DNA of 64,000 nt, taken from assembly GCA_023374025.1 (NCBI GenBank), contig SIJG01000006.1, forward strand, positions 233,596 to 297,595. Reading direction: 5' to 3'. The DNA comes from Heterodera schachtii (lineage: Eukaryota > Nematoda > Chromadorea > Rhabditida > Heteroderidae). Shown piece after piece: positions 56,647 through 64,000 of this stretch; the stretch's first letter is position 1, and each line of letters starts with the position of its first letter. A program made the position numbers and the translations under genes. The notes beneath the pieces are model-generated. The model saw only the letters and a list, made by a program, of their open reading frames with translations. It made no database searches and was not told the DNA's origin.

Positions 56647-58898
56647 ATGAATTGTTTCTTTTATTCCATCGCTTTCCAACTCCTTTTTGCCACATTTGTC
56701 TTCATTCTCAACATGAATTTGTCTGATCAATGCGGCTTTCCAATGCCACAACCAACGGTTGTGTGTTGTGGTGGTGGCGGCGTTGGCTGCGGCGGAGGCG
56801 GATGTGGAGGAGGATGTGCAGGAGGCGGATGTTGTGGTCGCAGAAAACGAGAAGTACTTAAAAATCAAAAAAAAAAAAATTGAAAATCCAGGAATTGGTG
56901 GGGTAGAGAAATTTGTCGAATTTTTTAAATTATTTAAGTGGGCATGAGTTTGCTTGCACCCACCAAATTTGCCATTTATACGGATTAGAATTTCGTATCC
57001 AGATTCTCAGATATCCCGGATTTTGTTGTAGTAAAACCCAGTGGATCTCTGGGTTTGTGTAACATAGGCGGGTCGGTTTAAGAATTGCCAGTCAAATTCC
57101 AGACAAGAATCGGACCTGCTGATCGGTTCTCTTATATCCAGTGGATCAGGGTTTGAGTATAGCCGAATCAGTCGATATTTTCCTGGAACCAGTCAAATTC
57201 CAGAATGGATCCCGACCTAATCTGTTTTATTATCCTGTTTCAAAATGTCCTTGGTAATTTTCATTTTGAAGGCCGTCCAACCGTTATTCAAGGACCGAAC
57301 TGTGCCATGCCCGCAAACTGAATGGCGCGAAATCATCAGACAGGTTATTTGAATTAAATCAATATATATATAAATTTCAAGTACTTATTTTTCAGAGCAT
57401 TTTATCATCGGCTACTGTAAAAGGACGTGCCGACACTTCGCCAATGAAAATTCAAATGGCATTGACAGATCGATTTCCCCACAACAAATTTTTTGTGATT
57501 TGTTCACCGTTTGAGCAAGACAACAAAAATCCGAGTGAAAGTGCTGTTAACGATGGACATCAAATGCCAATTGAAGCGCAATTAAGGTAAAAACTCGGAA
57601 CCGCTCAGTTGGGCCCTGGCACGTTTGGGCACCAGCGGTTTTTTGGCTATAACTTTTTTCTTTGTCAACCAAATCCAAAATTGTTGTTATCATTCGTAAG
57701 CCCTAAGTGTCCTCTATTAGTGTGCAAAAATTGTGAAAAATTTCCTTGAGGTTAAAAAAAGTTATGGCCTGAAGAATTCAAAAAACCAAAATTTCCAGCT
57801 TTTTTGGCCACAAATTTGTTCAAAATTGACAAAAATTTTTGGAATTTTGCAGACTATTATAGCACCTGAAGAGCTCACGAAAGATACCAAGATTGTTAGA
57901 TTTGGTTGACAAAGAAAAAAGTTATAGTCCAAAAACTTGCGGGGGCCCAAACGTGCCGGGGCCCAACTTAGGTAGACCCGGTAAAAACTTTTTAAACCGA
58001 AACCGACCGACCGAATTAATCAAAAAACCGAAACAATTGACCGACCTTTTTTAATGCGATTTGTTAACAGATTTTTTCTAAAAAATGACCAAGTTTGCGA
58101 TTTTGAGCAAATTTTTTAAGAAAATTAAGGATTTTTAGGGTCCGGCGGTGCCGATAGGCGCCGCCGGGACGAAAATTTGAAAATTTTGGCCATATTTTTG
58201 GCAAATTTTCATCAAAAAATTCCCAAAAATTGGATTGGATTTGCGGAAAAAATATTGATAATTTTCTTGATTTTAGAAAAACTTAGCAAAATTTTTTGGA
58301 AAACTTGAGTGAGGTAGGTCTTGGAGGGTGTACTAACAAGAAGAATCAAAAAAATTAGCAAAAATACTCCTAGCTCGTAAATTTTTTAAATTTTTCCAAC
58401 CTAGCTTTAATAGCTCTACAAATTTGATCAAAACAAATTCTTAAAAAACCGAAAAATCGAAATAAACCGGAAATTTTTCTTCGGTTTTATCGGTTTCGGG
58501 TTTTTTAGGGTTTTAACCGAAACCGTTCGACCAAGAAATTTTTTAGTTTTTCGGCGGTTTTTAACCGAAACCGTTCGACCGACTCTCTTGTACGGTCCCT
58601 AGTAAAAACCTTTTTTTTTTTTTTGATAGTTTGGCTTTTTGGTATTGAGTTTACTGTAGTTAAAATTTTGCAACATCCAATTTCGGTTCTATTTTTAAAA
58701 AATAAACATGTTAATTAGCATAAAATTCATTTATTTTTTAATAAACCAATTTATAAATTACTAGTTAAATTACCCCCCATTTTTCATAACAAATAAACGA
58801 ACCCGACGCTTTTTTTCCGATTTAGTTCAGCCGGAGATGGGTACTGTAGCGTAATGGAGAGCCTACTGTGGTGCCACGCTGTTTCAATGAGTGCTTGA
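56647..58898 (+). CDS. Ground-like domain protein (grl family), four exons
   Basis: Exons are 56647-56853, 57272-57343, 57396-57586 and 58826-58898, with GT-AG ends and compatible phases. They total 543 nt and 180 aa. Exon 1 has a hydrophobic leader (MNCFFYSIAFQLLFATFVFI), a Gly/Cys-rich tract (VCCGGGGVGCGGGGCGGGC) and a basic RRKR site. Exons 2-4 form a ground-like domain: CPQTEWREIIRQ, MKIQMALTDRFPHNKFFVIC, then GDGYCSVMESLLWCHAV to the end, with the expected spaced cysteines. Ground-like proteins are nematode-specific, secreted and Hedgehog-related by origin, and act in cuticle or apical matrix. The last intron (1239 bp) holds a MITE and other repeats. Exon 2's acceptor (tttgaag) is weak, so its start is less certain. 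Confidence 0.75.
57608..57967. mobile_element. Inverted-repeat MITE in the ground-like gene intron
   Basis: This 360-bp element has roughly 90-bp imperfect arms. The left begins gttgggccctggcacgtttg and passes through ctataacttttttctttgtc. The right is the complement, ending acgtgccggggcccaac. The word gttatag with aaaaaa also occurs in spacers of the HTH arrays (about 3570), so related elements are spread through the window. No ORF of note. Confidence 0.65.
57985..58620. repeat. Repeat with ACCGAAACCG motifs
   Basis: It contains aaccgaaaccgaccgaccg at the left and several ttttaaccgaaaccgttcg copies at the right (58510-58590). Between them is a GC-rich ggtccggcggtgccgatagg core related to 36380-36540. 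It is intronic within the ground-like gene and non-coding. Confidence 0.5.
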
Positions 58899-59109
58899 TA
58901 AACAATCTTTTTGAAATGTTGCAACTAATTAAATTTTTATTTAAATGCACAAACAATTAATTGATTTTTTATCATTGCATCCCGGATTTATAAAATAATT
59001 TTTAATATAAAAATACAAACAATTTTGATAAAACCTAAGAATTGGTCACAATTTTTCTGATAAATTTTTTTTATGCAAAATTATCGAAACTTTTTCTTAA
59101 ATCATCCAT

Positions 59110-59790
59110 TTAAATGTTCCAAATTTCTTCTCCAAATTGTTTCTTCCATTTCAAAATGCTATTTCTATTAATTTTCAGCATTTTTGCAATTTCCTTTTCA
59201 CTCATTTTCGGATTTTCTTTTTAATTTCACAATAAATTTTCGTTTTTTTCTATTTTTTCTTCCTCCGTTAATCTTTTCTTGCTAATTGAAAATTGTTTCT
59301 TCCATTTAACAATTGTTCCAATGCTAATTCCAATTTTCTTACCAATTTCGGCATAATTTTGTTTCCATTCATTGTTCGAATATTTTCTTTTTTGTTTAAA
59401 TTCATTTGTCATTTGAATCAATTTTTGAACAATTTCAAATTTTTCATCATCAGTTTTATTTGTTTTTTGATTAAGTCCTAATTCTTTGATCCATTCATAA
59501 ATTTTGTTTCGATTTGTCCCCAATTTTTTGGCAATTTTTCCTTCAATTTTACTCCTTTCTTTTGTTGAATATTTTCTTCCTTTTTCTTTAATTTTTTCTT
59601 TGATTTTGTAGAATTTTTGAATTATTTCTCTTTTTTCTTGGAATTTTTCTTCTTCTTTTTCTTCCCATTTTTCTCCAAATATTTCGTCAAATGATTTTTG
59701 TTCTAATTTTTCATTAGCTGATTCAATTTGATCAGTTTTGGTGCTCAAAAATAAAATAACATTCAAAATGAATAAAATGAATAAATTCAT
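59110..59790 (-). pseudogene. Secreted tandem-HTH family member, one frameshift
   Basis: The ATG at 59788-59790 gives MNLFILFILNVILFLSTKTD, a signal peptide, then EQKSFDEIFGEKWEEKEEEK. HTH1 is KKLGTNRNKIYEWIKELG, the linker is shortened (QKTNKTDDEKFEIVQK), and HTH2 is KKIGISIGTIVKWKKQFS. A one-base shift at about 59245 turns EKIEKMK into EKIEKNENLL-stop. The other frame completes HTH3 (AKMLKINRNSILKWKKQFG) and stops at 59110. It lies outside blocks A-D, showing that the family is not confined to the duplicated segments. Confidence 0.7.
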
Positions 59791-60204
59791 TTTGAATTAT
59801 TTTTAAGGTTTCGTAATTTATTCATTTAATAATATAGAAACAATAAAAAGCGAAAAATCAAAAAGCTTTAATGAAATTCAATTTTTGTGGAAATGATTTT
59901 TTAAATATATTTTTTTCTTATTGATTTATGGTTTAACAAATTTTTAAGGAGCGGCGTCTTTAATTGATTTTGTTTAAAAATAATGTTTTTTCGTCAAATT
60001 TTTTCTCACTTTACGAATTAGCATTTTCTGAAAAATTGAGCATCACGCAATTTTTTTCTTAATGAATAAATTAAATTTGTAATTACAGAACATTTCAATT
60101 TATTAGAATTTTTTTTATTGTTATTTTTTTTTAACCTTTTTTCGATAGATTAAAAGTAATTCAAATAATGTTTTTGAACATGCTTTAAATGACAATAGAT
60201 TTAA

Positions 60205-60450
60205 ATGATTAAAAAAATAAGAACAGAAATCATTTGGTGAAATATTTGGAGAAAAATGGGAAGAAAAAGAAAAATTGAGAAAAATAATTGAAAAATTTTA
60301 TAAAATAAAAGAAAAATTAAGCAAAAAGAAAAAATATTCAACAAAAGAATGGAATAAAATTGATTGAAAAATAGCGAAAAAATTAGGGACAAATCGCACA
60401 TATATTGGAAAATGGATGAGAACAGCTGAAAAGAATTGATTTGACTGAGC
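60205..60450 (+). pseudogene. HTH family remnant
   Basis: It encodes EQKSFGEIFGEKWEEKE, a shortened Lys-rich segment, and KKLGTNRTYIGKWM (HTH1) in nearly one frame, with an in-frame stop after WNKID. It has no signal peptide and no HTH2 or HTH3. It faces the gene at 59110-59790, so the two are divergently arranged. Confidence 0.6.
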
Positions 60451-60699
60451 ATTTAATTGGAATTGTTTTTTTTAAACAAAATAATAATTAAAAATTAGCT
60501 AAAAATATTTTGATAAATTTTTTTTATGAAAGTCCAAAATAATTTTTTAATACAATATTTATGAATAGGGATGATATATTTAGGTGGCTTTTCAGGTCAC
60601 TGGGAGCTCAGGAAAAAATAGGTAAAAACCTAAAAATTGCATCCCTATTTATGAATTAAATAATTAAAAATCCCAACCCTATTCCCAAATTCTTACTAA

Positions 60700-61690
60700 T
60701 GTATTTTTGGACCCGGACCTACCGGGTCGGGTACCGGATATTGGATTTTCAAAAAGTCGTGTACGCATACCGGGCACGGGTCTTCAAAAAACCGGGTATC
60801 CGGGGCGGGAACCGCCCAACTCGCCGCGGCCAACTCGCCGCGAGAAACTCGCCGCGGGCAACTCGCCGCGGCCATCTCGCCGCGAGAAACTCGCCGCGGG
60901 GCCAACTCGCCGCGCCTTGTTTTTTGGCTATCTCGCCGCCAGATTTTTTCGTTAAAAAATACATTTAAAAACATTTAAATTATGTGCTCAATAAATTATA
61001 TTTCATCAAATTTTCTCTCCAAATTAAGAATTTTAATGAAAATGATTGCATGCATAAAAATTTTCTATGAATTTTAGAGCACAAAATTTACCAATTTTTG
61101 CCAGTACCCTCGAAAATATTGTTACAGGCGTATTTTTAAAACAAATCAATTCCAAAAATTCAATTTTTAAATTTTTGTTCATTAATAAAAGCAATATTTA
61201 ATAATTTACATCGAAACAATTTTTAAAAATGTTTAAAATATAATATTTTCATTTAAAAAATAATTAAAGTAAAAATTTTAGAAAAAAATCAATATTTTTT
61301 CGTAAAAAAATTTTTCCCGTTCCCGGCGGGATTCCCGTTAAAATTGACGGGATTTTTACGGGAACGGGAAAAAGGCGGGAATCCCGTTCGGGAATCCCGC
61401 CCCGTTCATTTTGGTTTTCCCGTTCCCGTTCCCGGAAAAATTTTTTTACCGGGCTCTAATTAAAATATTGAGATATGACTACTTTTTAATGAAAAAAAAA
61501 TCTGGCGGCGAGATGGCCAAAAAACAAGGCGCGGCGAGTTGGCCGGCGGCGAGATAGCGCCGCGGCGAGTTGGCCCCGCGGCGAGTTTCTCGCGGCGAGA
61601 TGGCCGCGGCGAGTTGGCCGCGGCGAAGTGACCCCGACCCATCCGGGGCTGGACCCGGGCGTGCACCCGGACCTGTCTAATCCTAGTTTA
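60700..61690. mobile_element. GC-rich inverted-repeat (foldback-like) element
   Basis: Two GC-rich arms of about 135 bp (60814-60951 and 61498-61630) are near-perfect reverse complements. Each is itself a tandem array of AACTCGCCGCGGCC-like 14-16-bp units. Both arms finish with ttgttttttggc and tctcgccgccagatttttt towards the AT-rich middle. The middle carries another inverted GC island (61310-61455, cccgttcccggcgggattcc). The arms are open in several frames on both strands, which explains the small ORFs there. No transposase. Confidence 0.7.
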
Positions 61691-61699
61691 AACACTTTT

Positions 61700-62430
61700 T
61701 CATTTGGAAGTATTTTTTAAATCTTTTTAAAAAAATGTTTTTTTTTAATCTTTTTCAAATTTTATATTTTTTTATATATAATTCGGTTGTTATTTTGTTA
61801 GTTCTTTGATTTTTTGTTTGATTTTAATTCCGATTAATTAATCATTATCATTTAGGCCAATTTAAGTTTATTTCCGGGAAAAATTAAGCAACCATTAATT
61901 GATTTAAGTTAATTGGACAATTTATGGTGTATTCCTTCTTAGCCATCATTCATTTATCATCATGAATTGCTGTTGCTACTGTTGCTAGTGCTTCCACGGG
62001 TCATCATCTCACAAATTTGAAAAATGCCAAAAACTTAAAAATAAATTGATGGGCAAATTAAAAATTAATTATTGAATGGGTGTCTTTGCTTCCATTACAC
62101 TGAAATATTTTTTAATTTTCTAGGCTAATTTTAATTACTGAACATGATTCTGAAGTTTCTTTAAGCTAACACATGCATTTTAAGTGATCTAGGTGAAGAA
62201 ACTTTCTTCTGTGGTTATGGTCCCAAGATTGAATCGGCAAAATGCGAAATTTACCCAAAAAAAAATATCTAAAAAATATTTTAGAGGTGTTGACATAAAG
62301 CCAAAACTACCAAACAATGCGCAAAAACTCAAAATAAATCCTAAGGAGCAAAATAATAAATCAAATTGAAATTAATTAATTTAATTAATGTAAAAGACCC
62401 ATAATATTAGATCAAATTAAAAAACTCTCT
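61700..62430. other. Intergenic downstream of EF-hand gene
   Basis: AT-rich. It contains a short less AT-rich patch at 61930-62010 (tcattcatttatcatcatga, gctgttgctactgttgctag) with no recognisable coding or RNA feature. Confidence 0.4.
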
Positions 62431-62432
62431 CA

Positions 62433-63724
62433 TTAAGCAAGACACTTAAGTTCTGAAATAATTTGATTTGATTTTTTCTTCAAGAACATGCCCTTGAAGT
62501 TGATTTTGCCGTCCTGATTTTTGTCAACACGTTTATAAATGGCTTTGATATCGGCGTCATTGAGTGCATGGCCCATCTGCTGGAATGCCATCCTCAGCTC
62601 GGAACTAAAAAATTAATTTAATTTAATTATTATTAATTATTTTTTTTACCGCGTTATAAATCCGTCGCCATCAACATCAAGCTCATCAAACACAGATTTC
62701 AATGACAATGAAAGTGGATTTGCCCTCGCAATGCATAAGAATTCTGATTTTTGATTAACATATACCTATTTTTAAAATGATCAAAAATTTCAAATTAATT
62801 TAATTACTAATTATTATTAAAATAAAATTAATTTTTATCAATTGCATATAAATTGGATAATATTAATTTAAATTTTTTTAAAAATATTATCTCATTAATA
62901 GAGACAGACAATTAATCTCTCATATCGATCTATAACTGTCATCATTCTCTTTTGTCTCCTCTAATTTTCTCTCACACTCTTACTATTATCTCTTTTTCTC
63001 TCTTTAATTTGCCCACTCCGTCCGTTAATTGGTTAATTAATTGATTAATTAATTTTAATGCTTTGCCCCACCCTGAAATGAGATTTGCCCATCAGTGTTA
63101 GTGTCGGCAGCTTCAAACATGGCAAAAAGTTCTTCCTCCGTCGGCGATTGTCCCATTTTAAGCATCACTTGACGAAGCTCGTCCCGTTGGATAAACCCAT
63201 CACCATTTAAATCGAATTCACGAAAAATTTCATGCAGGTCCCCCTCCCGAATTTCGTTGGCGTTGTCGGGTTGCTAAATTTTATTTGAAATTTCAAAATT
63301 TGATGATTCAACTAATGACCAAAATTAAAATTAGAATACGATTTAGGGCACAGATTTGATCCAGAAAAAACAAATGAATAAATATTTTATTTTTTTTTAA
63401 GATTTTGGGTTTTTTGATGCCGATCAATGGGCGCTATCCGAGAAAATTTGAAAAAATACAAATAATTGAAAAAGTATATAAACTTAGAAATAAGCACACT
63501 CTTTAAAATGAAGGATTTTTAATCCTAAAAATTCGGTGATCAAATATGGACAAAATTAAAATAATGACCCAATTTATGATACTACTGTTTTATTCCTAAA
63601 ATAAAAACGAATAATTTTTTTTAATAAAAAATTTTATTTTTTCTAATACCATTTCGTGTGGTTTTCGTCCTGTACAGCCATTACGGTTTTTGGAGCGTTT
63701 AAAATTGGATAAACAAATTCCCAT
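62433..63724 (-). CDS. Calmodulin-like four-EF-hand protein with N-terminal acylation motif
   Basis: Minus-strand exons are 63650-63724, 63072-63273, 62650-62743 and 62433-62604, with GT-AG ends and matching phases, giving 180 aa. The third intron is only 45 bp. The N-terminus MGICLSNFKRSKNRNGC fits N-myristoylation (Gly2, Ser6) and palmitoylation (Cys4). EF loops: 46-57 (DLNGDGFIQRDE), 82-93 (DTNTDGQISFQE), 115-126 (DVDGDGFITRSE) and 151-162 (DKNQDGKINFKG). The fourth loop has Gly instead of Glu at position 12, so calcium binding there is doubtful. The linker region KMGQSPTEEEL is calmodulin-like. It is probably a membrane-tethered calcium sensor. Exon 1 was placed by phase and motif and is the least certain part. 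Confidence 0.8.
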
Positions 63725-64000
63725 ATTTGAATAATGAAATTTTTGCTATAATAGTAAATGAAAATCTAATAATGCGAGAAGTTGACTGGGAGGGAAAAAA
63801 GAAAATATATAGGATTTATGTGACAGATTTTGGCACGGAATAATAATTTGGCATTAATTTCGGTTAAAATTAAAAAAAAAATTGAAAATTTGAGACTCAT
63901 TGTAAGCGGTGCCGAGAGAAGCTGCTGGAAAATTTTTTGAAATTTCGCGAAATTTTTTTTGCAAATTTATTTAAATTCAAATAAAAATATTGTGACAATA
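63725..64000. other. Upstream region of EF-hand gene
   Basis: AT-rich sequence to the end of the window. No further exon is evident. Confidence 0.4.

Noticed and set aside
56635..56868. Minus-strand Ala/Thr-rich ORF opposite the ground-like exon
   Set aside because: It is the complement of the Gly/Cys codon tract of a well-supported exon.
60696..61695. Small Arg/Ala-rich ORFs (RRGQLAARNSPR type) in the GC-rich element
   Set aside because: They are translations of the tandem inverted arms on both strands and are mutually exclusive and repetitive.

Overview
This is an AT-rich (about three-quarters A+T) eukaryotic window. It is almost certainly from a nematode, most plausibly of the Tylenchina / root-knot type. 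Three spliced single-copy-type genes support this: a ground-like (grl) cuticle-associated protein, a nematode-style CFAP36 ciliary gene with a candidate DAF-19/RFX X-box upstream, and an acylated four-EF-hand calmodulin-like protein. Introns range from 45 bp to about 14 kb. The species assignment is inference.

The main theme is a large, rapidly evolving family of about 22 genes, pseudogenes and fragments on both strands. A member has an N-terminal signal peptide, then a QQKSFDEIFGEKWEE-type motif, then a very lysine-rich segment carrying up to three helix-turn-helix (HTH) repeats ending in WIKELG or WKKQFG. I do not recognise it as a named family. A secreted protein built almost only of DNA-binding-like HTHs and basic residues is unusual. 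It would fit a nuclear-targeted host effector, but that function is inference.

Layout. 344-6948 (block A) and 9941-17829 (block B) are a direct segmental duplication carrying four or five HTH loci each; B has one extra 1.23-kb tandem unit. Between them lie a dead Ty3/Gypsy fragment (7380-9056), a degenerate tandem repeat and a tRNA-like SINE-type sequence. 17925-30962 (block C) and 32575-52040 (block D) are a second, diverged direct duplication. D carries the bulk of a complete CFAP36 gene (34221-52739, minus strand, nine exons, 467 aa). C carries only its exons 3-9, with a premature stop and a lost splice donor, so it is a pseudogene. The 14.2-kb intron 2 of CFAP36 in D hosts HTH genes on both strands, a young Ty3/Gypsy element with a 1426-aa gag-pol ORF and near-identical LTRs, a partial second copy of that element sharing an LTR, and several small inverted-repeat elements. 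Block C carries a foldback element whose 15-bp terminal unit has expanded to roughly 120 copies (29032-30872), while the same insertion in D has one copy on that side.

52.7-64 kb holds the CFAP36 upstream region, a small putative secreted protein, the ground-like gene (with a 360-bp inverted-repeat element in its last intron), another frameshifted HTH gene and a fragment, a GC-rich inverted-repeat element, and the EF-hand gene at the right end.

Limits: many HTH copies are broken by one-base indels in A-runs, which may be true decay or residual sequencing error. All exon models were made by eye from splice signals, reading phase and family resemblance. No alignment or search was run.
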